This document shows positions 11,553 to 21,900 of a stretch of DNA of 64,000 nucleotides, piece after piece. The position numbers and the translations under genes are program-made. Source of the stretch: Caenorhabditis elegans (Eukaryota > Nematoda > Chromadorea > Rhabditida > Rhabditidae). The notes under the pieces are model-generated. The model saw nothing but the letters and a program-made list of their open reading frames with translations. It made no database searches and was not told the origin of the DNA. The DNA is taken from contig NC_003283.11 of NCBI RefSeq assembly GCF_000002985.6, positions 14,508,001 to 14,572,000 of the forward strand. The letters run 5' to 3'. Each line of letters starts with the position of its first letter. Position 1 is the first letter of the stretch.

Positions 11553-13085
11553 TCAAGTATCCACTTTTATCCTCTTGGAACTCGGTTCTTCAGCTTCTTC
11601 CGATTCACATTGAGCTTCAGGTTCATCTGGAAACGGCTCAGCGAGCAAAAATTCATATGGAAGCTCCAGTTGTGCACAAAACATTTCTTTTCTCGAGGAC
11701 ACAGTTCTCACATTATGACACTTGACAACTAGTGATCGCTCCCATTTTGTCTTCTCATCACACATTCTTCGTGCTTCATCCTCATACCAGCTATCCGGAA
11801 CATCCACGTGAGACTGAGAAGTGGAAATTTTAGTGAAAATTACTAAAAACTAATCATTTTAAACTTACTTTGGCAAATAAATAACAGTATACATTCCATT
11901 TATATCGTTTATCTAATGGAACTTTTTCAATTTCGTCCTTGAATCTGCTGAGAGCACCACGAAAAGCTGGTAGAAAATTCACTGCATAGGCGGGTAGATT
12001 CATAACCACATGAACTTCCGACATGGGTTTTGGAACTTCATTTTCAAATTCTCCAGCTGTACTTTCCTCGAGCATCAGCCTAACCACATCATCTGCTACA
12101 TTTTCTTTGATGAACATCTTAGCATCCATATTATGAATCTCGATTCGTTCCTCCTTGATCTTATTCAATCCAACATTTACTTTCAGCCATTTCACGCTTT
12201 CTGGATTCAAATCGTTCGCAACGACTCTTTTTGGTTTTCTTTTGAGTGTAGCTGGCAGTACGAATGGTCCGATTCCACAGCAAGCATCATAAACAAGGGA
12301 TTGTGTATTGAACATTCCAGAAACTCGTTCGTGTTCGTGGCTCAACCTGTAAATTAAAAAGTTTTTTTTTGTTTTATTTTATCCAAAATCATAACACACC
12401 TAGAATTCCAGTAGACCTTGCTAAAATCCATTTTAAATCTTAGACCAGTCTCTTTGACTTCTGTCACGTAATTATCCTCACCAGCGAGCAATTCCAAATC
12501 CAAATTTCGATAGACATTTGTGATAATATTTCCTTTTTGAACAACCGTTTTGCAATTGTTCACTTTATCCAATAATACTTCAGCAATAATAAATCGAAAT
12601 GGTAGGATTTCATCGGCGAAATTGCAATGAATAATATGACCAGTTTGAGTGTAACTACTGTAGTCGATTCCTACTGGAAGAACTGCTTTGAAAATAGACT
12701 TTGCATCCCAGTTTTCGAATGTTAGATCCTTTGAAAGTGTTGTCCAATCCAACAACTTTTCATTTCCCAGTTCTCGTTTCAACAATTCCAGAATTTTGAA
12801 TCTTGTCTCATCTTCTTGAACTTTATCGGGGTGGAATACTAGATACTTCTTTCCGTCTTTTTCACTGTCCACTAAATTTTTCAATGGTTTCAGCTTATGA
12901 CCAATCAAATATGGCTCTAATCGTACTCTTCTTCCAACAATTCCAGCGTCTCTTGCTTCAATTTCGATAACAGGAAAATCTACTGGCATTCGGAAGGCTT
13001 CTTTTTCCAATTTTGTCATTCCACGTACAACTTCTGGCGGTTGAAGAATCGACATATTGGAAAATAACCTTTTCAGGATTATCAT
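11553..13085 (-). CDS. TRMT5 orthologue: tRNA (guanine37-N1)-methyltransferase, TRM5 family
   Basis: Three exons (12400-13085, 11869-12346, 11553-11813) give 474 residues. The central Rossmann methyltransferase core is clear: VYDACCGIGPFVLPATLK (S-adenosylmethionine binding loop, near residue 250), VVANDLNPESVKWLKVNV, then VVMNLPAYAVNFL carrying the NLPA motif of TRM5. Upstream is the family's N-terminal region, ending DFSKVYWNSRLSHEHERV. The enzyme methylates N1 of G37 beside the anticodon and protects the reading frame in cytosol/nucleus and mitochondria. The first start gives MIILKRLFSNM, a short presequence-like leader; the in-frame second Met (residue 11) would give a leaderless form, so dual targeting is likely. 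The acidic tail ends SSKRIKVDT. An ATATTCAG acceptor lies 15 bases before the ATG. The start is 128 bp after the poly(A) polymerase stop. Confidence 0.92.
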
Positions 13086-13212
13086 ACAATTGGATGAGAT
13101 CTGAATATAATTTAGCTGTAGTAAACCTCAAACTACAACATTTGGCAATAGATATTGTACAAAGGTTTCATAAACCATTTAAGAATATATGTTTTGTAGT
13201 AAAATATGAATT

Positions 13213-14614
13213 TTATTCTTCTTTATTTTTAATTTTCTTTTCTAATTGGTGATATTTAAACAATTCTTCGTACTTTTCCTGCACAACCATTTCCTTCAAT
13301 TTTTTGAAAAGATCTGTGAGAAGTCGTGGTGCTTCAGAAACCCGGCATGTCGGTTCTGCAAAGAATTCGTCGACGATCTTGAAGTGGAGTGGATCGTTTT
13401 CAAGTCTGTAAAAATAATAATATATCTTTCAAAAGATTGAAAATTGAAGTTTAACTAACTTATCAACAACATTTCCTCTTGTATCAATTGCATTTGTGTG
13501 GAAATCAATTTGCGAGAAATAGTCAATTAGCTGAACGGCGAGTGCTCCAACGCTTTGCTCATTCGGAACTTCACTACAGTTTGGCACGTACACAGATCCT
13601 TGTCGTGTCAGAACTTTTACAGCATTATTCCAATCGTTTTTCGTGCTCAGCCATGGAGATAACTGAATTATTTGTGGAAGAACGGGATATGGGATAGCCT
13701 GAAATTAACAAAAAATTGAATCATATAAAAAACTTAACTTTAATATTTACCTGTAAAAAATGAATCACAAGAATATTCACATGATATCTCGAGAATTTCA
13801 AGTTTTTGCTGCTCAATATGCCAGCTTCTTGAAATTTATTCGTGAGCCAATGAATCAAAAGTCCCACTCGTTCATCATATTCGACACATGTTCTAACGAA
13901 TAGAGAACTTCGAATTGGTGCAATATTTCCAAATTGAATATCCACTTGGAGCCAACGTTTCGAGAAGAATCGAATTAGTGGAATCTTAAAAATAATATTT
14001 AAAAGAATTTATAATCAAATTTTTAAAAATTACCCTTGCTTTATAATACGGATCATGAGAAAATCCAATTTTCTTTGCTTTCAGTTGTAGATTTATCTTG
14101 TTCATGTAGCTCATTCGAAACTGTTCATTTTCAGAGAATTTCTTCATAAAATCCTTCCATTGTCTCGAGTTTTTGAATGGTAGAAGAACCTCAAACTATT
14201 GTTTTATATTGAGCTTTCAATAATTTTGGTTGAAATACCAAGTCTAAATCCGAAGAGTTATTCAGAAGCAAGTTCGCAGCACTTCCAATTGGCACTAACC
14301 GAATTTCTGGATCGAAACATTTTCGAAGATCGTTTCGAACCGAGGCAATCTGAACAATTTTTCAATTTCAAAAAACAAAAGTTTCCATCTATGCAAGTAT
14401 ATTCAACCTTCTTTTCGATAAGATGCACGCTTCGAAGATCTTCATTCAATTTTTCGATAAAACCATGACTGTGATAGTCGATTTTCGGAAGAAAATCCTT
14501 GAATATTCCTTGAGAAAGAGAGTAGTCGATGAATGAAGCGTTTGACGAAGAAGTGGATGGTGAGTTCAGCGAAAAACTTCGTTGAACAATTTTGAGAACA
14601 AGTCCTCGAGACAT
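13213..14614 (-). CDS. Non-canonical poly(A) polymerase/TUTase, probably mitochondrial
   Basis: Six exons (14408-14614, 14239-14349, 14034-14195, 13751-13984, 13460-13698, 13213-13405) give 381 residues. One intron, between 14239 and 14195, is only 43 bases but is needed to keep the frame. The nucleotidyltransferase signature is visible as IGSAANLLLNNSSDLDL: GS at residues 91-92 and the metal-binding Asp pair at 103 and 105. The third carboxylate is probably D175 in WLQVDIQF. Then follow VEYDERVGLLIHWLTNKF and YHVNILVIHFLQ (central domain) and a PAP-associated-type end DPLHFKIVDEFF. The N-terminus MSRGLVLKIVQRSFSLNSPS is basic and presequence-like, so an MTPAP-like role in mitochondrial RNA 3'-end addition is the best guess; a uridylyltransferase is the alternative. 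A TTGTAG acceptor abuts the ATG. It is probably the first or second gene of the downstream operon. Confidence 0.82.
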
Positions 14615-14809
14615 CTACAATGTGGTGTTTATACCAATTTTCGTTGTTTAGAAAATTAAGGAAAGCTTTCGAAAGTATTATGTGAACTCTAACAGTATTA
14701 ACCATTTTTTGAAACAAGAGAATTTGGATTTCAAATAAATTTATTGCACTGATGATTATTTTAAATTTGAAAACAGATAAATTAGAACTTCATTTTCCGT
14801 TGTTGAGTC

Positions 14810-15177
14810 TCAGAGCTCGAAACAATCCATACATTGCTGGCCACGGAAGCTGAGGCAGTCTTTGCATCGTCGCAGGAAGCTCTTGAATTGTAGGTGATTT
14901 ATTAAAAATTCCTATTCTGCAGGTGTCAAGCTTACCGCTCCTTTTATCGAATCACAATACCAATGACATTCTGCCATCCATTCTTTGCATGCTGTTTGGA
15001 AGCATTGACGAATCATGGTGTCGACCTGGAATTTACCTTAATATTTATTGTTTTTTTCGATAATAATATTTATCTTACCTCTGAAACTGCTGGAATTCCA
15101 GTCGGTGGAACATTGTAACACGAAACGAGAATCACAAATGAAGTGAAGAAAAAGACGATGACCGACAGGTTGCGCAT
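14810..15177 (-). CDS. Small secreted cysteine-rich protein
   Basis: Three small exons (15079-15177, 14936-15025, 14810-14881) join in phase to 86 residues. Residues 1-20 (MRNLSVIVFFFTSFVILVSC) are a strong signal peptide. The mature part has nine cysteines after the leader, in CFQTACKEWMAECHWYC and CKDC..CMDCFEL, which suggests a disulphide-bonded extracellular peptide. I know no family. There is no acceptor close to the ATG. A GAATAAAAG TATA-like word lies about 80 bases upstream, so this gene probably has its own promoter rather than joining the operon around it. It sits between ril-1 and the poly(A) polymerase gene, all on the minus strand. Confidence 0.75.
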
Positions 15178-15484
15178 AATGATAGGCAATGGAATGTCTT
15201 CCTCGTATTGACAATAATAATAATCATCTTTTCGTGGAGATCTTCTTCATCACCTCCCACTTTTATTCAAATTATGACTGATCACCTATTGCGCGGGCGT
15301 GTGGAAGACCTTGTGATGAAACGAGGGAAAGAGGTTCGATAATTTTATTCTTACATACCCAAAACTTATAAACTATCGGAAGATGAACATTAGTTTTGGA
15401 TGTGCCGTTACTAATAAAACGAGCGAGGATGAAAAACAGAGTTTAGAGAGGATATTCGGCTAGATGGGAAAGAAAACGAACAAT

Positions 15485-16111
15485 TTAGTAGTGTCCAACT
15501 TCGACCTCACCCTCCTTCTTGAGTGGGTTGTACTTCTTGAAATATTCCTTATCGGCCAACTTTTGGCGAATTCCCCACCAGTGCTCGACTTCGTGATGGT
15601 GATGGTCTTCCTTTCCTTTGGAGTATTGAACCATGTGGCGTGGCTTGACTGCAATAATTAAAATAAAAATCAGTTGAATTCGTCAATTTATTTTCAGGAA
15701 AACTTAAAATAAACTACAAAAATTTTTAATGCAACATCGTGCCAGACGAAGTTGCCAGACTAAAATCAGGAAATATACTATTTTTTTTAAGTAAATCATC
15801 AACTCACTTGGCAGGGCGAATTTGTAGACTCCGTAGAGAATGACTCCTGAGTAAATGTAGAAACGGAAGATTGGGAGGTACTTCCAGCAATGGCGCCAGG
15901 ACCACATTCTCAACTGAAATTGTCATTATTTATTTTCTTCATACTTTCCGGGAAATCTTACGTATTCTTGAGCGGTCCATGGCCGGGCTGGCATGCGTGG
16001 ATGAAGGTCTGTGGCCGGGATTGGAGCATTTGGAGAAGCAACGACGACGGCGGCTCCTTTGACTGTCTCGGCAGTCCACTTTGCTGCCTCAAAGAGCTTT
16101 CCTACGACCAT
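15485..16111 (-). CDS. ril-1: RIL-1-like small mitochondrial membrane protein
   Basis: Exons 15962-16111, 15808-15913 and 15485-15648 give 139 residues. The protein has an N-terminal amphipathic stretch (VGKLFEAAKWTAETVKGAAV), a proline-rich linker, WSWRHCWKYLPIFRFYIYSGVILYGVYKFAL with one membrane helix near residues 65-84, and a His/Lys-rich C-terminal region (KEDHHHHEVEHWWG) ending VEVGHY. This layout resembles a single-pass accessory subunit of a respiratory complex, but I cannot name a subunit. The symbol comes from memory that ril-1 (RNAi-induced longevity) is the gene next to hda-1, and position and orientation fit. A TTTTGTAG acceptor lies 10 bases before the ATG, consistent with SL trans-splicing. 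The promoter is shared or divergent with hda-1. Confidence 0.75.
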
Positions 16112-16705
16112 AGTTGATTACCTACAAAACTAAAAATGATTATGTAGTTAAGCTTTATTTGAATATTGATATTTTTAAGCTAAAAAAAAAGATAATTGAC
16201 ATAATTCAACATCGTGAGAGCGTGGGGAAAAATTGAACGTGAATTGCAAGAAATAAACAAAATAACTTATATTTATCAATATTTTACATCGAAAAAAAAC
16301 TCAAAAAGAGCAATTTTTAGCTTAAAAATAAAAAATTGGGAAGCCAAAAACTGACGGCGGTTTTCGTCCCGCCCCTTTTTGCAAGATTGTGCGTGCTCGC
16401 GGTTGTGTGCAAACACGCCGCACACACTTACGACGCTGCGTTTTTTGTCTGCCTCCTGTTCTCGTTCAAAACTGTTTCACCGTTCACCTCGTTTTTCTCT
16501 CACTTTTCTGTTTTTCTTATTGTTTTCTACTAGAATTATATCTATATTTGTTCAAAATATAATAAAAAGACGACGCTTGAAGTGTTTCGAATAGTTATTT
16601 TCACTGAGCTGCACCTGTCTAATAGACCCACCGTTCAAGGAAGAAAATATCGATTTGTAGGCACTGAATAATATTTTTTAAACATTTTTCGATTCAAAAT
16701 AAAAA

Positions 16706-16728
16706 TACTTCCAGCAATGGCGCCAGGA
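16706..16728 (+). repeat. 23-bp copy of a ril-1 coding segment
   Basis: Bases 16706-16728 are identical, in the same orientation, to 15879-15901 inside exon 2 of the ril-1-like gene (word TTCCAGCAATGGCGCCAGGA). Identity stops abruptly on both sides. This is a short duplication about 830 bp away, in the shared promoter region. Confidence 0.8.
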
Positions 16729-16775
16729 AATTCATTGGAGAACTCACTCTCAAATATTAATCTCAATTTCGTAAA

Positions 16776-16967
16776 ATGCTATTATCAAAAAATATCAATA
16801 GCACAGGCCACGTGGCTTTTGTTTTTTATTTAAGCTCCTCCCACAACTTTATTTCCGAAGTGAATTTAAAAATTAAACTAAAGGTCAATCATGGGAGGAG
16901 CCTAAATAAAAAAGAAATAAAAATCAAAAGCCATGTGGCCTGTGCGATTGATATTTTTTGATAATAG
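16776..16967. repeat. Hairpin-forming inverted repeat (MITE-like)
   Basis: The left arm starts ATGCTATTATCAAAAAATAT and runs through ACAGGCCACGTGGCTTTT. The right arm, AAAAGCCATGTGGCCTGTGC followed by GATTGATATTTTTTGATAATAG, is its near-perfect reverse complement. The inner words TTAAGCTCCTCCCA and TGGGAGGAGCCTAA also pair. The element is 192 bp with a loop of roughly 35 bp and lies 440 bp upstream of hda-1. Confidence 0.9.
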
Positions 16968-17407
16968 ATTGTGGCTGGCTAGTTTAGATTCCTGTAGAAA
17001 TTGTGCCAAGAAAATTTAAATAATTTCAAGACAAGGCCCAAAAGACAGTATATCATATTGTCAGAATTTTTTATTCCTTGGCACTGGCGAAATTTTCCAG
17101 TGCTCTAAATTATTCCAAAAAACCACAGCCACCTGTTTAAGTATATGTCTTTGAAAATTATATTCCTTCAAAGTTTTTACAAAACCTCAATTCTTATATT
17201 TTTCCGCTTCAATGATCTTGCCGAATTCAGTTTATTGATCAAAATGTGTTATAGTAATGAGCGTTTTCACGTCGCGTTTATATCGATTACCAAAAATTAG
17301 CCAAAAACTCGATCAATACTGCATAACCTGTCTTACACCTTCTCCTTCTCTTCATTTTATTTTTCTTCGAGCAATCTTGTTATTTCAGTCTACTGCGACC
17401 ATCAAAC

Positions 17408-18977
17408 ATGAACTCAAACGGCCCGTTGATGGAGCACGGTAAGCGCCGTGTCGCCTACTACTATGACTCCAACATTGGAAATTACTATTATGGTCAAGGG
17501 CACGTCATGAAGCCACATCGTATCAGAATGACCCATCATCTCGTTCTCAACTATGGTCTGTACCGGAATTTAGAGATTTTCGTAAGTAATATTTCTTCAT
17601 TGAAATATTGTAAACGTTTAATTTTAGCGCCCATTCCCTGCATCATTCGAAGACATGACTCGTTTTCACAGCGACGAGTACATGACGTTTTTGAAGAGTG
17701 CGAATCCAGATAATCTGAAATCCTTCAACAAACAAATGCTTAAGTGTAAGTTATATTCTTTTTAAAACTAAATGTATTGTCTCATTTCAGTCAATGTTGG
17801 AGAAGATTGTCCTCTCTTTGATGGTCTTTATGAGTTCTGCCAACTCAGTTCGGGAGGTTCTCTGGCTGCTGCCACTAAATTGAACAAGCAGAAGGTGGAC
17901 ATTGCTATCAATTGGATGGGAGGCCTCCATCACGCCAAGAAAAGCGAGGCGTCCGGATTCTGTTACACCAATGACATCGTTCTCGGTATTCTCGAGCTTC
18001 TCAAGTACCACAAGCGAGTACTTTACGTCGATATTGATGTTCATCACGGAGATGGAGTAGAGGAGGCGTTCTATACGACTGATCGAGTAATGACAGTGTC
18101 ATTCCATAAATATGGAGATTTCTTCCCAGGAACCGGAGACCTGAAAGATATAGGAGCTGGAAAAGGAAAGCTCTATTCAGTCAATGTTCCACTTCGCGAT
18201 GGAATCACCGACGTCTCTTACCAGAGTATTTTTAAACCAATCATGACAAAGGTTATGGAGAGATTTGATCCCTGTGCTGTTGTTCTTCAATGTGGAGCTG
18301 ATTCTCTCAACGGAGATAGACTTGGACCATTCAATCTGACCTTGAAAGGCCACGGAGAATGTGCTCGTTTCTTCCGAAGCTACAACGTTCCACTTATGAT
18401 GGTCGGTGGAGGTGGATACACTCCAAGAAATGTGGCACGTTGTTGGACGTACGAAACCTCGATTGCCGTCGATAAGGAAGTTCCAAATGAGTTGCCATAC
18501 AATGACTACTTCGAATACTTTGGACCAAACTACCGACTTCACATCGAGTCGTCGAATGCAGCAAATGAAAATAGCTCCGATATGCTGGCTAAATTGCAAA
18601 CTGACGTCATCGCCAATCTCGAGCAGCTCACTTTTGTTCCAAGTGTTCAAATGAGACGTACGTTTTGAACGAATTTTTGTTCACTTTTTAGAATCTGTCA
18701 GAAAATTATTAGATGTTTGTTGAACACTTCATAATTATTCCATTTTTCAGCGATCCCAGAAGACGCCCTCTCTGCATTGAATGATGACTCATTGATCGCC
18801 GACCAAGCTAATCCCGACAAACGACTACCACCACAAATTACCGATGGAATGATTCAAGACGATGGAGACTTCTACGATGGTGAGCGTGAGGGAGATGATC
18901 GAAGAAACGAGAGCGATGCGAAGAGAGCAGCTCAGTTTGAGTCGGAAGGTGGTGAAAAGCGTCAGAAGACAGAGTAA
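17408..18977 (+). CDS. hda-1: Class I histone deacetylase HDA-1
   Basis: Four exons (17408-17581, 17628-17745, 17791-18657, 18751-18977) give 461 residues, the length I recall for C. elegans HDA-1. The enzyme removes acetyl groups from histone lysines in nuclear repressor complexes (NuRD, Sin3 type). Class I hallmarks are complete: [24 protein letters not shown] at the start, [19 protein letters not shown] (the catalytic His pair near residue 140), [16 protein letters not shown] (zinc ligands Asp and His), [13 protein letters not shown] (third zinc ligand) and [14 protein letters not shown] with the transition-state Tyr near 303. The acidic, charged tail ([13 protein letters not shown] to EKRQKTE) ends in a basic KRQK patch. 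A TTATTTCAG acceptor 19 bases upstream fixes the start. No residue needed for catalysis appears changed. Confidence 0.99.
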
Positions 18978-21900
18978 AACACTAAAATGTGCCGCCGTCG
19001 AATTCAGTATCTCCTCTGAAAATAATATTCAATCACTGTACACCACTTTTTCCTTGTCAAATGAGTATTACTTTTTGATTTTCCTTAAATCTAATTTAAT
19101 TTTCCGCCCAAATCCCAACTGTTTTATTTATTTTTCAAATTCAAGCACTTTTATTTGGAAGATCTCTTCACTTTTCCCCATTAATCCTTTTTTATCTCAG
19201 TATCCTTTACCCGTTTTGCACTTCCTCAACATCCTTACTCCTCACATCCACATCTAATCTACCCCCTTCAACGATTTCCATTTCTCTTGTCGTCCCACAC
19301 TCCCCATTTTACTGGCACACAATTCCAATTCCACAGTCAGATCCTGAACACTTTTTTGTATTTTGGTGAATTTCTTCGTTTTTATTTATTTAATAAAATT
19401 GACTCGATTGGAACCGGCGCAACGTCTATCTTCAATTCGGAAATTGGAAAAATCGAATTTGTCACATTGGAATTCGAATGGAAGAAGACTAAAGTTTTTG
19501 CAGTTGACATCGTTTATGTCGTCAGTTTCAGCTGCTTCATAATTATTGTCTGGAAGCGAGCAATTATAACACGAATTATGATGACTACGCATGTGGTCTC
19601 ATATTACAGAATAAATTCTCATTTCTATTTTCAATTGTATTCCTTGTCTGTCTTCATCTGATGTTGGATGGTGTGCTCCAAAACGGAGACCAACAAAAAT
19701 TGCATCATAAAAATCCACTTATCCAAATTTTAGCCCCACCTGGGAATGGAATCGAATCGGCTCTCCGAGCACTCCTTTCACACAGAGACGGAGAGAGAAA
19801 TTAGCTTTTTACTGGGTTCTTGTTGTTGAAAATGCAAAAAAGATGAAAACATGTTTCGATTCTTTCTTTGTTTTTCTTTTTTCTTTCCACTCATTCATAC
19901 TTTTCATTGTTTGTCGTTCATTTTTCAAGTCTAAAATTCAGAAATATCGAAAAAAAAGGATATTCAATTTCGCAACGTAACCGATTTCCGGTTAGATATC
20001 AGCTTGAGCAGAAGGGGAGGTGCATGAAGAATAAAAGAAGAAGGAAGGGAGAAGCTCAATTTCAGTTGATGAACATTCGTTTTTTAGTTTTATGTGTCTT
20101 GTCCTCCATTGAACTTAACTCTTTAAAAATGGATTACCGGTTTTTGAACATCTCTTTTTCAGTTTATTAATCGCAACGTCACACGTAAAGCCGCAAGGGT
20201 TTATTCGGATGGGTCTCGCCACGAGGAAAAAGTTTAAGTGTACAGTTTAGAATGTACATCAAAAAGTTATACTTCAAACTTTTCTCGCAGCGAGACCCAT
20301 ATGATTAATTCTGTGCACCTTTAAGTTTCAGAAAACAGCGAAAGATAAATGAGATGACATGAGAAGTGTACTATTCTCTTTTTTTTTAATTTGGCAGCTG
20401 AAAATACCAAGAGAACGGAGTTCGTGGCGAGACCCATTGAGAAAATTGTACGTAATCTTCTGTACACTCACGAATTTACTATAAAATTTAAGAAAATATT
20501 ATTTAAAGTTTTCTAGATGATTATTGAATCTATTTGAGATTTTCTGTTAGCCACAATTTGGCATAATTTTCAATGGATTCAAAGAATTTTCGTTAAATTT
20601 TTTTTCTAAATTTGAAATACTTTGAAATTCTTTAAAAAATCAAGTGAAGTGGTTTAATAAAAAGACTGAAAATATATTTAAAAAGGTTTTTGTCTCTTCG
20701 GGTACAATTTCAGATAGAAATTGACGAATTGAGATACAAAGCTTTTAAAGTTTACTGAAATCGTATTATTACAAAATGAACGCATATTAATTTTTCCAGA
20801 ACAATTTTTTGTCGACAAAATGTAGGAAATGTGAGATCCGTGTAATAACGGAAATAGAGCTGGCAAGCCCAAGTTTTGAGAATCTCGTTTTAAAAAAGAC
20901 CGTTACACTTTTTACCAATAAACCATATTATCACTTCAAGACGGTTTTTTACAGACTTTTAGGCATGTTGTGATATATATTTTAAACTATAGTTTAATCC
21001 ATAGGAAAAATTCTGAAGCTTTTCGGACTTTTTTCTTTAAAAAAATTAGTGAACATTGAACACGGCTCTGGAATAAACCAAATTTCTTTATACTACTCGT
21101 CTTACTATTAGTTAGACAGTTTTCACATCTATAACAAGAATGATATTTTAACCAGAATTTCTTGAATATCCCAAGAAAAAGTCTTATTCTATGGTATTTT
21201 GCTATCTTCTCAAATTTCAAAGATCTTGAAAGTAAGTCGTTTGTTTTCTTTCACATTGTGGTCTAAAATTAAATGAAGTAAATATCTATGTACATCTGCG
21301 TCCATTCAATTTCCCACTTAAAACAGAAATAAATGTAGTGCCCTTGTTAATGAGCAAAAGTTGACCTTCATTGATGGAGTTGAGAATATCTGGAATCAAT
21401 TATTTTCATTATTGACTTCCCCCTTTGTCTACTTCCTCGTTATTGAAATACTTATATTTCTAATTGGAACACTTGAATTTAGAGTCATAAACTTTTGAAC
21501 ATGATCTTTTTCTCGTTGAGTTATCTACCATTTTCCTCGTAAAACAACGATCGATAAAATCCAATAAAATCATCACTTTAATCTCGGATACCGGAAATTC
21601 GAATAAAATTGAAAATTGATCATGTGCTCCTCCAAATAATCATGTCGTTATGTTTCACCAACGCTTATTTTCCTCTCTTTTTTGAATATGAATAGTGTTT
21701 CTATGGTTTGAATGAATGATGTCATTTTGAATGGCACACTTGCCTTGCTTTCCATTATTTAACAATAGGCAAGTTCAGCCAATAATGTGGTAAATGTATT
21801 AAGTAAAGCTATGAATGAACCAAAAAGGTAAAGACGTGCATTTACTTTTTGGATTTGCGCAAACCTTCAAGAAATACACTAAAATGACTGTACTGACCTG

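Larger units (their letters stand above)
16112..17407. promoter_or_regulatory. Divergent ril-1/hda-1 intergenic region
   Basis: These 1.3 kb separate the two divergent genes. A GC-rich island at about 16367-16450, with CCGCCCCTTTTT and CACGCCGCACACAC, lies some 260-340 bp upstream of ril-1 and is the best candidate core promoter for that side. A 191-bp hairpin element is at 16776-16967, and a 23-bp copy of ril-1 exon 2 is at 16706-16728. On the hda-1 side, a TTATTTCAG acceptor at 17388 lies 19 bases before the start codon and probably receives a spliced leader. Confidence 0.55.

Noticed and set aside
16469-16476. CTGTTTCA, the core word upstream of many 21U-RNA genes
   Set aside because: A single 8-mer is expected by chance in 64 kb, and the known clusters are mainly on chromosome IV.
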